Notes: generated by a model from the letters alone, not told the origin. 14,226 bases of DNA from Firmicutes bacterium UBA5559 (GCA_002425705.1 DIMT01000023.1:81613-95838), one strand, 5' to 3'; counted from the first letter of the stretch, positions 6,686-14,143 are shown. Numbers and translations are program-made.

Positions 6686-7159
6686 ATGTTTACGGTGGGA
6701 GATAAGATTGTTTACCCCATGCACGGGGCTGGTGTCATTGAAAAAGTCGAGGAGAAAAAGATTCTTGGAGAAACCAGGAAGTATTATATTCTCCGGGTTC
6801 CCTGCGGGGATATGAAAATCATGATTCCTGTGGAAAGCTGCCAGGAGGTGGGAGTCCGAAACGTACTCAGTGACGAAGAACTCCTCAAAGTCCTGGAGTG
6901 TCTTCATTCGGAAACGACAGAAATGTCCACCAACTGGAACCGTCGGTATCGGGAAAACATGGAAAAGCTCAAGACGGGAGATGCATTTGAGGTAGCGGAG
7001 GTAGTCCGCAATCTGATGCGGCTGGACAAGGAAAAGAAACTGTCCACCGGGGAAAAGAAGATGCTGTCCAACGCCCGGCAAATCTTGCAGAGCGAGATTA
7101 TTCTGGTGCGAAACATCGATCAGAAGAAAGCCAGTGAGATGATTGAGGACACGGTGTAG
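6686..7159 (+). CDS. carD: CarD/CdnL-family RNA polymerase-binding transcription regulator
   Basis: 157 residues. The N-terminal Tudor-like RNA polymerase interaction domain opens with FTVGDKIVYPMHGAGVI (2-18), the family hallmark also found in the TRCF/Mfd interaction module. The helical C-terminal DNA-binding domain includes NWNRRYRENMEKLKTGD (83-99), whose Trp84 is in the place of the tryptophan that wedges into the upstream edge of the -10 bubble in studied CarD proteins, followed by LSTGEKKML (119-127). Family members bind the polymerase beta subunit and stabilise or tune open complexes, mainly at rRNA and other housekeeping promoters. Its own promoter has perfect SigA boxes. It is divergent from the two-component genes and upstream of the PIN/TRAM gene, an association common in Clostridia. 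Confidence 0.94.
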   Translation: MFTVGDKIVYPMHGAGVIEKVEEKKILGETRKYYILRVPCGDMKIMIPVESCQEVGVRNVLSDEELLKVLECLHSETTEMSTNWNRRYRENMEKLKTGDAFEVAEVVRNLMRLDKEKKLSTGEKKMLSNARQILQSEIILVRNIDQKKASEMIEDTV

Positions 7160-7236
7160 AAACCGTTTCTGCCGGATTACCCTATTTTGCATTATTTTTA
7201 TTAGTTGTCTCAAACTGAAAGAAAGGAGGTGAATGG

Positions 7237-8340
7237 ATGCTGAAAAAATTATTTCGTCTGGCTTTTTCCTTTGTCGGACTGGTAATTGGTTATGGCGTGT
7301 CCCTGGTACTTGAATTCCTTTTTTCCCTGACATCCCTGCAAAATGATTTCGCGTTGACAGAAACCCAACGATTCGGTTTTGCCGTATCCTGCGCACTTAT
7401 TTTTGGATTAATATTTTTCCGGGCCACGCCACTTCTTGGCAAGCAGGGAGCCAAGGTAGCTAAAAACATCGAACACGATCTGCAGTCAGTACCCACCAAT
7501 GATATTGTCGTGGGTACTTTTGGTCTCATTGTCGGTCTGGTGATTGCCTTTCTTCTCAGCCAGATTTTTGTCGGAATCCAAATATTCTATCTGGGGACCA
7601 TCCTGACGGTGGTGACCTATCTGATCTTCGGCTACCTGGGAGTCATTGTTGCCACGAAAAAGGGGAAGGATCTCCTGCCCAGCCTGATGGCTGTCCGCAG
7701 AACCGGGACAGGAGGAAAGGGGAAGGGGAAGGTTCAGGAAGCTACCCCCAAGATCCTGGATACCAGCGTCATTATTGACGGACGAATCGCCGACATCATG
7801 AAAACCGGTTTCATCGAGGGGACCATCGTTATCCCGGAGTTCGTATTAGTGGAGCTTCGCCACATTGCTGATTCCTCCGATTCTCTGAAGCGGAACAGGG
7901 GTCGCCGTGGGCTGGATGTTCTCAACAAGATCCAGAACGAGTACGGGGTGGAAATCTACAATACCAACGGGGAAAAGGCCCTGGAAGAGATTCCGGAGGT
8001 GGACGTCAAGCTTCTGAAACTGGCCCAGCTGATCAACGGGAAGGTAGTAACCAATGACTTCAATCTGAACAAAGTGGCCGGTATCAAAGGGGTGGAAGTC
8101 CTGAACATCAACGAACTGGCCAATACCCTGAAGCCGGTGGTTCTTCCCGGCGAAGACATGCATCTCTTCCTGGTTAAGGAAGGCAAAGAGACCAACCAGG
8201 CAGTGGCTTACCTGGATGACGGCACCATGATTGTAGTGGAAGATGGTCGGAGGTACATCGGGCAGACCGCAGAGGTCACCGTGACCAGCGTTCTCCAGAC
8301 TTCTGCCGGCCGGATGATCTTTGCCCGCCCCAAGCGGTAG
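7237..8340 (+). CDS. yacL: YacL-type membrane protein with PIN nuclease and TRAM domains
   Basis: 367 residues. Four hydrophobic segments (about 8-30, 47-62, 91-110, 117-139) anchor the protein. A basic, glycine-rich linker (about 153-167) leads to the PIN domain (about 172-285), with acidic residues D175 (LDTSVIIDGR), E206 (PEFVLVELRHIAD), D256 and D274 (VTNDFNLNK) in the expected metal-binding positions. A TRAM domain, a probable RNA-binding fold, occupies about 298-358. PIN domains are usually metal-dependent RNases; the target of this membrane-anchored type is unknown to me. The start is firm: AGGAGGTG (7224-7231) lies 5 bases before the ATG. The 77-bp gap after carD has no clear terminator or promoter. 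Its place next to carD and ispD follows the Firmicutes radA-disA-yacL-ispD order. Confidence 0.92.
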   Translation: MLKKLFRLAFSFVGLVIGYGVSLVLEFLFSLTSLQNDFALTETQRFGFAVSCALIFGLIFFRATPLLGKQGAKVAKNIEHDLQSVPTNDIVVGTFGLIVGLVIAFLLSQIFVGIQIFYLGTILTVVTYLIFGYLGVIVATKKGKDLLPSLMAVRRTGTGGKGKGKVQEATPKILDTSVIIDGRIADIMKTGFIEGTIVIPEFVLVELRHIADSSDSLKRNRGRRGLDVLNKIQNEYGVEIYNTNGEKALEEIPEVDVKLLKLAQLINGKVVTNDFNLNKVAGIKGVEVLNINELANTLKPVVLPGEDMHLFLVKEGKETNQAVAYLDDGTMIVVEDGRRYIGQTAEVTVTSVLQTSAGRMIFARPKR

Positions 8341-8368
8341 CACAGTCAGAAATTTCAAAGGTTGCTCC

Positions 8369-9520
8369 ATGTTTAACAATAAGAAAATCGCGGTTATTAT
8401 TGCTGCAGCCGGATCCGGGTCCCGGATGGGCAGCGGCATTCCAAAACAGTATCGAAAAATCGGCGGCATCCCCATGCTGATCCGGACCCTGAAAAGGTTT
8501 CGGGACCATGGGGCTTTTGATGTTTTTTGCGTTGTAGGGGATAAAGAGCATCTTCCCCTGGTGGAAGATCTTCTTAGCCAGGCCGGTTTTTTCGAAGTAC
8601 AGGTGGTGGAGGGAGGAAAACTGCGGCATGAATCGGTTTACCAGGGGCTTCTATCCCTTCCGAAGGATGTGGATTATGTGGTAATCCATGATGCTGCAAG
8701 GCCTTTCGTGTCACAAAAAATCATTGACGACACCCTGGAACAGGTCTTATTATATAATGCAGTTGTAGTGGGTGTCCCGCCCAAGGATTCTATGCTGAAG
8801 GCCCCGGGAAACGAAGGCGGCACCGGGTGGGCTTCGGATTATCTGAACCGGCAGGAACTGGTTTCGGTGCAGACCCCCCAGGCATTTTCTAAAGAATGGA
8901 TCATGGAAGCTATGGCTAAAGCGGCAGCCGCCGGAAACTTTGGCACCGATGATGGGTCTTTGATTCTGAAGGCCGGATATCCTCTTCGGGTCATTGCCGG
9001 AGACTATCATAATAATAAGATTACAACCAGGGAGGATCTGCCATTGGAAACAAGAGTGGGAAACGGATTTGACGTACACCAGCTGGAGGAAGGAAGAAAA
9101 CTGATCCTGGGGGGGGTGGACATTCCCCATGAAAAGGGCCTTTTGGGACATTCGGATGCTGACGTGCTGACCCATGCCATCATGGATGCGCTGCTGGGAG
9201 CTGCCGGAGCTGGGGATATCGGACGCCATTTCCCCGACACCAGCCAGGCATATAAGGATATATCCAGCCTTGTCCTGCTGGAACAGGTTTCAGACATATT
9301 GAAGGAAAGGGGCTATACCATCGGAAACATCGATGCCACCCTTCTGTGCCAGAGACCCAAATTGGCCGGATATATGAAGGCAATGGAGGAAAATCTGGCT
9401 CGGACACTGGGAATCGGGATGGATCAGATTGGGGTTAAGGCCACCACCACCGAAAAACTGGGTTTCACCGGACGAGAAGAGGGGATTGCCTGCACAGCAG
9501 TCTGCCTGATTTGCAGATAG
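8369..9520 (+). CDS. ispDF: Bifunctional IspD/IspF isoprenoid (MEP pathway) enzyme
   Basis: 383 residues in one frame with two fused enzymes. Residues 5-225 are IspD, which joins MEP to CTP giving CDP-methylerythritol: nucleotide-binding IIAAAGSGSRMG (10-21), HDAARP (107-112) and QTPQ (168-171). Residues about 229-383 are IspF, which makes the cyclic diphosphate (MEcPP) and releases CMP: GNGFDVH with zinc ligands D235 and H237, third ligand H269 in HSDADVLTHAIMDALLG, and ATTTEKLGFTGREEG (358-372). The linker is almost absent. IspE, which acts between the two steps, is not in this window. ATG 8369 is chosen because AAAGG (8357-8361) precedes it by 7 bases and MFNNKKIAVII fits the family; an in-frame TTG at 8321 lies inside the previous gene. 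In B. subtilis ispD and ispF are separate neighbours, so this is a fusion in conserved gene order. Confidence 0.95.
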   Translation: MFNNKKIAVIIAAAGSGSRMGSGIPKQYRKIGGIPMLIRTLKRFRDHGAFDVFCVVGDKEHLPLVEDLLSQAGFFEVQVVEGGKLRHESVYQGLLSLPKDVDYVVIHDAARPFVSQKIIDDTLEQVLLYNAVVVGVPPKDSMLKAPGNEGGTGWASDYLNRQELVSVQTPQAFSKEWIMEAMAKAAAAGNFGTDDGSLILKAGYPLRVIAGDYHNNKITTREDLPLETRVGNGFDVHQLEEGRKLILGGVDIPHEKGLLGHSDADVLTHAIMDALLGAAGAGDIGRHFPDTSQAYKDISSLVLLEQVSDILKERGYTIGNIDATLLCQRPKLAGYMKAMEENLARTLGIGMDQIGVKATTTEKLGFTGREEGIACTAVCLICR

Positions 9521-9550
9521 TACCAAACAACGATAGAAGGAGAATGTTCA

Positions 9551-11278
9551 ATGAGATTATCAAAGATGCACCTGAAGACCCTCCGGGAGGTTCCGGCGGA
9601 GGCTGAAATAGCCAGCCATGTATTGCTGCTTCGGACCGGTATGATCCGAAAGCTGGTTTCCGGCGTCTATGGCTTTATGCCCATGGGCTACCGATCCCTG
9701 CGTAAGATTGAGGATATCATCCGAAAGGAAATGGACGCCAAGGGAGGGCAGGAAATTCACATGTCCGCCGTACAGCCTGCAGAATTGTGGATGGAATCGG
9801 GCCGATGGTTTGCTTACGGGCCGGAACTTTGGCGGCTTAAGGACCGAAACGGCCGGGATTTCTGTCTGGGCCCCACCCATGAAGAAATCTTCACCGATGT
9901 GGTAAGAAATGATGTATCCTCCTACCGCCAGCTGCCCCTGAATCTGTATCAGATCCAGACCAAATACCGGGATGAGGCAAGACCCCGTTTCGGGCTGATG
10001 CGCAGCCGGGAATTCATCATGAAGGATTCCTATTCCTTTGACCGGGATTATGAAGGGCTGGACCGGAGCTATGACGATATGTACGATGCCTATGAGAAAA
10101 TCTTTACCCGATGCGGACTCACCTTCCGGGCTGTAGAAGCAGATACGGGAGCCATCGGCGGGAGCAATTCCCATGAGTTCACAGCCCTCTCCGATGTGGG
10201 AGAGAGTGAAATCGCTTATTGCCAGTCCTGTGACATGGCGGCGACCACTGAACGGGCCGAATTCCCGGATGCTCCTTCTACCGACGAAGCCCTGCTTCCG
10301 CTGGAAACTGTCTATACACCGGGAACGAAAACCATTGAAGAGGTGGCCGCCTATCTGAAGCTGCCAAAGGAAAAAACCATCAAAGCCCTGCTCTTTGTCA
10401 CCTACGATCAGGAAGAAAAAGAAAACGGTTACGTGGCCGCCTTTATTCGGGGAGACCGGGATCTGAACAAGATCAAGCTTGTCAATGCATTGGGCATTCC
10501 GGAACATTCCATTGCCTTTGCGGATGAAGCGAAGATGGGAGAAGTCACCGGAAGTGTGGGTGGCTTTACCGGCCCTGTAGGTCTTCACGACTGTACCATC
10601 GTGGTGGACAGCGAGCTGCCGGGTCAGCGAAACCTCTGTGCCGGCGCTAACAAAGAAGACCATCACCAGATCAACGTCAATTACGGCCGGGATTACGAAG
10701 GCCATATCATCAAAGACCTGAAACTCCTGAAAGAAGGGGACCCTTGTCCCGTCTGCGGAGCACCGGTGAAGCAGGCAAGAGGCATCGAGGTTGGTCAGGT
10801 ATTTAAGCTGGGAACCAAGTACAGCGAATCCATGGGTGCAACTTACAAGGATGAAAACATGGTGGATCACCACATCGTCATGGGATGTTACGGCATCGGC
10901 GTCACCAGGACCCTGGCAGCGGTAGTGGAGCAGCACCACGACGAAAATGGCATCATTTGGCCGCTCTCTGTAGCCCCCTATCACGTCATCATCACCTTGG
11001 TGAATCCGGAGGATGTTGTCCAGTTGGCTCTGGCAGAAGAAATCTATGAGAAGATTCAGCAATCCGGAGGAGAAGCTCTTCTGGATGACCGGAAAGAAAG
11101 ACCCGGCGTCAAGTTCAAGGATGCGGATCTGCTGGGAATCCCCATCCGGATTACCGTTGGAAAACTGGCAGGAGAGGGCAAGGTGGAATATAAGCTCCGA
11201 AGAGACGCCGATAAAGAAGAGCTGGAAGCGGGAGAAGCTGTCAGAAGAGCCCTGGAAGTTATCAGCAGGGAGAGATAA
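9551..11278 (+). CDS. proS: Prolyl-tRNA synthetase, bacterial type with editing insertion
   Basis: 575 residues, normal length for the bacterial (ProS-A) type. It charges tRNA-Pro with proline. The class II core carries LGPTHEE (106-112), motif 2 YRDEARPRFGLMRSREF (139-155) and motif 3 GIGVTRTL (448-455). The INS editing domain that removes misacylated alanine lies at about 225-395. Two cysteine pairs, CQSC (224-227) and CPVC (399-402), flank the insertion. The anticodon-binding domain occupies about 475-575. A good ribosome binding site AGAAGGAG (9535-9542) precedes the ATG. The gap from ispDF is only 30 bases, with no T-box leader, so proS probably depends on upstream promoters. The next gene starts 1 base after its stop. 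Confidence 0.97.
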   Translation: MRLSKMHLKTLREVPAEAEIASHVLLLRTGMIRKLVSGVYGFMPMGYRSLRKIEDIIRKEMDAKGGQEIHMSAVQPAELWMESGRWFAYGPELWRLKDRNGRDFCLGPTHEEIFTDVVRNDVSSYRQLPLNLYQIQTKYRDEARPRFGLMRSREFIMKDSYSFDRDYEGLDRSYDDMYDAYEKIFTRCGLTFRAVEADTGAIGGSNSHEFTALSDVGESEIAYCQSCDMAATTERAEFPDAPSTDEALLPLETVYTPGTKTIEEVAAYLKLPKEKTIKALLFVTYDQEEKENGYVAAFIRGDRDLNKIKLVNALGIPEHSIAFADEAKMGEVTGSVGGFTGPVGLHDCTIVVDSELPGQRNLCAGANKEDHHQINVNYGRDYEGHIIKDLKLLKEGDPCPVCGAPVKQARGIEVGQVFKLGTKYSESMGATYKDENMVDHHIVMGCYGIGVTRTLAAVVEQHHDENGIIWPLSVAPYHVIITLVNPEDVVQLALAEEIYEKIQQSGGEALLDDRKERPGVKFKDADLLGIPIRITVGKLAGEGKVEYKLRRDADKEELEAGEAVRRALEVISRER

Positions 11279-11279
11279 A

Positions 11280-11903
11280 ATGGAACTCATGTCCGTTATG
11301 GAACTGATCGGAACCGTAGCCTTTGCGGCATCCGGGGCCATCGTGGCCATTCAGAAAAAACTGGATTATTTTGGAATCGGATTTCTGGCAATTACCACCG
11401 CGGTAGGCGGCGGTGTGATCCGGGACACCATCATCAACGCGGATTTGCCGGTTGCCCTGGCAAATCCCATTTTCGTTATCGTCAGCATCATAACCGCAGC
11501 GGCGGTGATCCTGTTCTACCGTCATGTAGTCCTCCGCCGGAAGACCCTGCTGTTTTTCGATGCAGTAGGACTGGCGGCCTTTGCTGCAATAGGAGCAGAA
11601 ACGGCCGTTAAATATGGTCACGATATGCCCTTCGTAGTGATTTTTCTGGCTCTTCTGACCGGCTGCGGAGGCGGTACCCTGCGGGATGTTTTTGCCGGCC
11701 AGATTCCCTTCATCTTTGTCAAGGAAATCTATGCCATTGCAGCCATTGCAGGAGCGGTGGCTTTTTTGGCCGTAGATGCCTTCGCGCCTATGAAGGCGGC
11801 GGCCTATGCCTGCTTTGGCGTTACCCTGCTGATCCGGCTGATTGCCATTAAAAAGAATATTCATCTGAAAAAAGTAACTGTCATCCAGGAGAATGAGGAA
11901 TAG
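11280..11903 (+). CDS. TRIC-family (UPF0126) membrane protein, possible glycine transporter or cation channel
   Basis: 207 residues, almost entirely hydrophobic, with about seven membrane segments and a basic C-terminal tail. It has the internal repeat typical of the bacterial TRIC/YadS family: TAVGGGVIRD (about 40-49) and TGCGGGTLRD (about 127-136), each a glycine-rich kinked helix ending in Arg-Asp. Animal TRIC proteins are trimeric monovalent cation channels, and the E. coli relative YicG has been linked to glycine transport, so the substrate is uncertain here. ATG 11280 follows the proS stop by 1 base, with GGGAGAG inside the proS end as ribosome binding site. ATGs at 11289 and 11298 are possible alternatives. 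The stop is 1 base from the next ATG, so it is translated as part of a tight operon. Confidence 0.88.
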   Translation: MELMSVMELIGTVAFAASGAIVAIQKKLDYFGIGFLAITTAVGGGVIRDTIINADLPVALANPIFVIVSIITAAAVILFYRHVVLRRKTLLFFDAVGLAAFAAIGAETAVKYGHDMPFVVIFLALLTGCGGGTLRDVFAGQIPFIFVKEIYAIAAIAGAVAFLAVDAFAPMKAAAYACFGVTLLIRLIAIKKNIHLKKVTVIQENEE

Positions 11904-11904
11904 C

Positions 11905-12438
11905 ATGAAGGAATACCTGGGGCTCTTTGCCTCCTTTTTCAAAATAGGATTGTTCACCATCGGTGGGGGGATGGCCATGCTGCCTTTGATCCAACATACG
12001 GTGGTAGACCGGAAAAAGTGGATGACGGAAGGGGAAATGACCGATTGTATTGCAGTCAGCCAGGCTCTTCCCGGAGTCATTGCCATCAATGCCGCTACCT
12101 ATATCGGGAAAAAGAGGAAAGGGCTGGGTGGCGCTTTTTCTGCCTCCCTTGGTGTGGTGATGCCATCTTTTATCATCATCATCCTGGCGGTGATCCTGTT
12201 GGGAGCCCTGGGCCCTAACCGGTATGTGGAAGGGGCTTTTACGGCAGTCAAAGCCAGCTCTGCCGGATTGATCCTCTATGCCGGCATCCGTCTTTCCCGC
12301 CGGGTGATCCTCAGGAAACTGGACGGATTTCTCGCCCTGGGAAGCCTGATTGCAGTAACGTTTCTGAATCTGACTGCTTTCTGGCCCATTCTGGCAGCAG
12401 GAGTCATTGGATTCATTGCCGGGAGGATAAAGAAATGA
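11905..12438 (+). CDS. Chromate transporter family protein, half-size, first of pair
   Basis: 177 residues from ATG 11905. It is a single CHR domain with family motifs FTIGGGMAMLPL (17-28) and SQALPGVIAINAATYIG (52-68), and four to six membrane segments. This is the short-chain CHR type, where two adjacent genes each supply half of what is one long protein in other bacteria (compare ywrA/ywrB of B. subtilis). Some relatives export chromate using the membrane potential; in anaerobes the natural anion is generally unknown. I preferred ATG 11905 over ATG 11893 because GAGGAA (11895-11900) sits just upstream of 11905, whereas 11893 has its AGGAG immediately adjacent with almost no spacing. The gene's stop overlaps the ATG of its partner (ATGA). 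Confidence 0.92.
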   Translation: MKEYLGLFASFFKIGLFTIGGGMAMLPLIQHTVVDRKKWMTEGEMTDCIAVSQALPGVIAINAATYIGKKRKGLGGAFSASLGVVMPSFIIIILAVILLGALGPNRYVEGAFTAVKASSAGLILYAGIRLSRRVILRKLDGFLALGSLIAVTFLNLTAFWPILAAGVIGFIAGRIKK

Positions 12439-13004
12439 CGTATCTCAATCTTTATCTGGTCTTTTTCGTCATCGGCCTCTTTGGATTCGGCGGAGGATAT
12501 GCCATTCTTCCCCTGATTTTTCAATATGTTCAGGAATTTGGCTATATGAGCGCTGCTGAATTTTCCAACCTGGTGGCCTTGTCTCAGATTACTCCTGGTC
12601 CCGTGGCAGTCAATGCTGCTACCTATGTGGGGTTCAATACGGCTGGAATCCCGGGGGCGGTTGCCGCCACGCTGGGGATTACTACACCCTCCTTTGTGCT
12701 GGTATTGATAGTCATCCGTTTCATGGAAGCTTATCAGCACAGCCGCGGGCTGAACAGTGTCTTGCAGGGGATTCGGCCGGCTACGGCCGGTTTGATCCTT
12801 TCAGCTGCCATCCTGATCGCCCAGACCGCCATTGTGGATATTCCCCTGATTTCGGAAACCTTCTGGAAAAATCCGGCTGCAAATTTTAATCTGTTGCCAT
12901 TCCTGATATTTCTGGGTACAATATTGCTGATAGGAAAATTCAGGATGAATCCCATCCTGATTACCATTATAATGGGAACAATAGGAGCGTTTTTATGTGG
13001 TTAG
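12435..13004 (+). CDS. Chromate transporter family protein, half-size, second of pair
   Basis: 189 residues, a single CHR domain with GFGGGYAILPLI (17-28) and SQITPGPVAVNAATYVG (50-66), then hydrophobic segments to the C-terminus. It resembles the preceding protein in the same two motifs, so the two are anciently duplicated halves that probably assemble as an antiparallel heterodimer. GGAGG (12422-12426) lies 8 bases before the ATG, and the start overlaps the first gene by 4 bp. The last 10 bp overlap the start of the Nudix gene. Transport of chromate or another oxyanion is a family inference; nothing in the neighbourhood (no reductase, no metal-responsive regulator) supports a chromate-resistance role specifically. 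Confidence 0.92.
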   Translation: MTYLNLYLVFFVIGLFGFGGGYAILPLIFQYVQEFGYMSAAEFSNLVALSQITPGPVAVNAATYVGFNTAGIPGAVAATLGITTPSFVLVLIVIRFMEAYQHSRGLNSVLQGIRPATAGLILSAAILIAQTAIVDIPLISETFWKNPAANFNLLPFLIFLGTILLIGKFRMNPILITIIMGTIGAFLCG

Positions 13005-13468
13005 GGGGCGTGCGGGTCATCATACTGGACCCGGAAAACAGGATTTTGATGCTGAAGCAGCATCATGAAGGCCGGGATGTCTGGATGGTTCCGGGGGGAG
13101 CTATTGAAGAAGGGGAGAATGCCGAGGAAGCAGCCATCCGGGAAGTTATGGAAGAAACCGGTCTGCAAGCCTCCATCAAGGGGATGATCTGGCATGTGGA
13201 AGAGGTTTCCCAGGAACGGGGACAGCGATTCGTCAACTTTTTTCTGGCGGAGGCTGACGGCGGCAGGCTTGGCCTTGGAATGGATCCGGAAAGGGCTGAT
13301 GGGGAACAGGTGATGCGGGAGCTGCGTTATATGTCCAGGGAGGAAATCGAGAAACTGGACACCCTGTATCCGGATTACCTGAAGGACGAATTCTGGGAAT
13401 TCTTCCGGCGAATAGAAGAAATTAAAAATTATAATGTCTTTAAGGTCAGAAAAACTACCTTAAAATAG
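12995..13468 (+). CDS. Nudix hydrolase
   Basis: 157 residues. A perfect Nudix box runs from G35 to L57 (G-x5-E-x7-REVMEETGL), with the metal-binding glutamates in REVMEE. The N-terminal half (GVRVIILDPENRILML) and WMVPGG fit the Nudix beta-sheet. Nudix enzymes cleave nucleoside diphosphates linked to another group, such as damaged nucleotides, ADP-ribose or nucleotide sugars; the substrate cannot be read from the sequence. The start overlaps the chromate transporter gene by 10 bp, with AGGAG (12983-12987) 7 bases before the ATG, so it belongs to the proS-TRIC-CHR string. The charged C-terminal extension (about 100-157) is not a motif I recognise. A small inverted repeat lies at its 3' end. 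Confidence 0.93.
   Translation: MWLGGVRVIILDPENRILMLKQHHEGRDVWMVPGGAIEEGENAEEAAIREVMEETGLQASIKGMIWHVEEVSQERGQRFVNFFLAEADGGRLGLGMDPERADGEQVMRELRYMSREEIEKLDTLYPDYLKDEFWEFFRRIEEIKNYNVFKVRKTTLK
13439..13464 (+). repeat. Inverted repeat at the 3' end of the Nudix gene
   Basis: TTTAAGGT (13439-13446) and ACCTTAAA (13457-13464) are perfect 8-bp inverted copies around a 10-base loop, just before the stop codon. There is no T-run directly after it, so it is not a convincing terminator. It could be a weak attenuating or RNA-stability hairpin, or chance in AT-rich sequence. Confidence 0.35.
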
Positions 13469-13524
13469 AAGTATTTTCATGGGGCTGTCACAGCAGCCAG
13501 CATCAGGCTGAAAGGAAAGATAAA

Positions 13525-14001
13525 ATGAATAAAATCATCATCGAAATGGAAAACGGCGATAAAATGACGGGAGAGCTGTATCCTGAAGTGGCACCGGCTA
13601 CGGTCCAGAACTTCATCGATCTGGTACAGAAGGGCTTTTATGATGGGCTGATCTTTCATCGGGTCATTCCCGGATTCATGATTCAGGGTGGATGTCCGGA
13701 GGGTCGGGGAACTGGAGGACCGGGGCATTCCATTAAAGGAGAATTTAGTGCGAACGGATTCCAGAACGACCTGAAGCACACCAGGGGAGTATTGTCCATG
13801 GCCAGATCCATGAACCCGGACTCTGCCGGCTCCCAATTCTTTATCATGGTAGCAGATTCACCCCATCTGGACGGTCAGTACGCAGCCTTTGGCAAGATTA
13901 CGGAAGGGATGGAAGCGGCAGACAAGATTGTCGCTGTGAAGCGGGATATGTCGGATAAACCGAGAGAACCTCAGGTGATTAAGAAGATAATGGTTGAATA
14001 A
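13525..14001 (+). CDS. Peptidyl-prolyl cis-trans isomerase, cyclophilin type
   Basis: 158 residues, a single cyclophilin domain of the short bacterial type. Active-site motif FHRVIPGFMIQGG (44-56) includes the catalytic Arg46, Phe51 and Gln54; MARSMNPDSAGSQFFI (92-107) and LDGQYAAFGKI (115-125) complete the site. The human cyclophilin A tryptophan that improves cyclosporin binding is replaced here by tyrosine in the QYAAFG segment, as is common in bacteria. There is no signal peptide or lipobox, so it acts in the cytoplasm on proline peptide bonds of folding proteins. AAAGGA (13511-13516) lies 8 bases before the ATG. The 56-bp gap after the Nudix gene has no clear promoter or terminator, so it may be the last gene of the long plus-strand cluster. 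Confidence 0.96.
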   Translation: MNKIIIEMENGDKMTGELYPEVAPATVQNFIDLVQKGFYDGLIFHRVIPGFMIQGGCPEGRGTGGPGHSIKGEFSANGFQNDLKHTRGVLSMARSMNPDSAGSQFFIMVADSPHLDGQYAAFGKITEGMEAADKIVAVKRDMSDKPREPQVIKKIMVE

Positions 14002-14040
14002 TCTGTCGATTCAAGTCGAAACAAAAAAATAGGAAAGAAA

Positions 14041-14081
14041 AGTCGCAAATCCTTGAAAGCAATGGGTTTGCGACTTTTTTT
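14041..14081 (+). terminator. Rho-independent terminator after the cyclophilin gene
   Basis: A 12-bp stem (14041-14052 with 14064-14075, including one G-U pair; core AGTCGCAAA/TTTGCGACT) with an 11-base loop, followed by seven Ts (14075-14081). It closes the plus-strand cluster that begins at carD. Confidence 0.95.
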
Positions 14082-14082
14082 A

Positions 14083-14141
14083 CGTGAAGATTATGTGAAA
14101 AAAATCCCAAAACCTTGACAGCCTTGTAATAATTCTGTAAC
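14083..14141 (+). repeat. Two direct-repeat pairs with 11-bp period, Pho-box-like operator candidate
   Basis: CGTGAA (14083-14088) and TGTGAA (14094-14099) start 11 bp apart. A second pair, TGTAAT (14125-14130) and TGTAAC (14136-14141), also starts 11 bp apart. These are the same hexamers, with the same 5-base gap, as in front of the response regulator at 6466-6493. The second pair also resembles the E. coli PhoB box (CTGTCAT repeats), with A in place of C. They flank and overlap the candidate promoter at 14115. Confidence 0.5.
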
Positions 14142-14143
14142 AT
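14115..14143 (+). promoter_or_regulatory. Candidate promoter of the gene at the right edge
   Basis: A perfect TTGACA (14115-14120), a 17-bp spacer and TAACAT (14138-14143, four of six matches). The weak -10 and overlapping operator-like repeats suggest a promoter that needs an activator. An AGGGAGG at 14144-14150 has no start codon close behind it, so it is probably not used as a ribosome binding site. Confidence 0.5.

Noticed and set aside
7144..7175. A hairpin (ACGGT/ACCGT) at the end of carD as a terminator
   Set aside because: Only a 5-bp stem and no real T-run; read-through into the PIN/TRAM gene seems likely.
8321..8368. An upstream in-frame TTG start for ispDF inside the PIN/TRAM gene
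   Set aside because: The added residues do not resemble IspD, and ATG 8369 has an AAAGG site at proper spacing.
9521..9550. A T-box riboswitch before proS
   Set aside because: The gap from ispDF is 30 bases, too short for a T-box leader, and no T-box motif is seen in it.
9560..11350. A 596-codon open frame on the minus strand lying across the whole of proS
   Set aside because: It is exactly antisense to a full, well-conserved prolyl-tRNA synthetase, its translation shows no recognisable domain, and it has no credible ribosome binding site. Long antisense frames arise from codon bias.
13484..13500. A small GGCTG/CAGCC hairpin before the cyclophilin gene as a terminator
   Set aside because: A short stem with no T-run; not enough to call.
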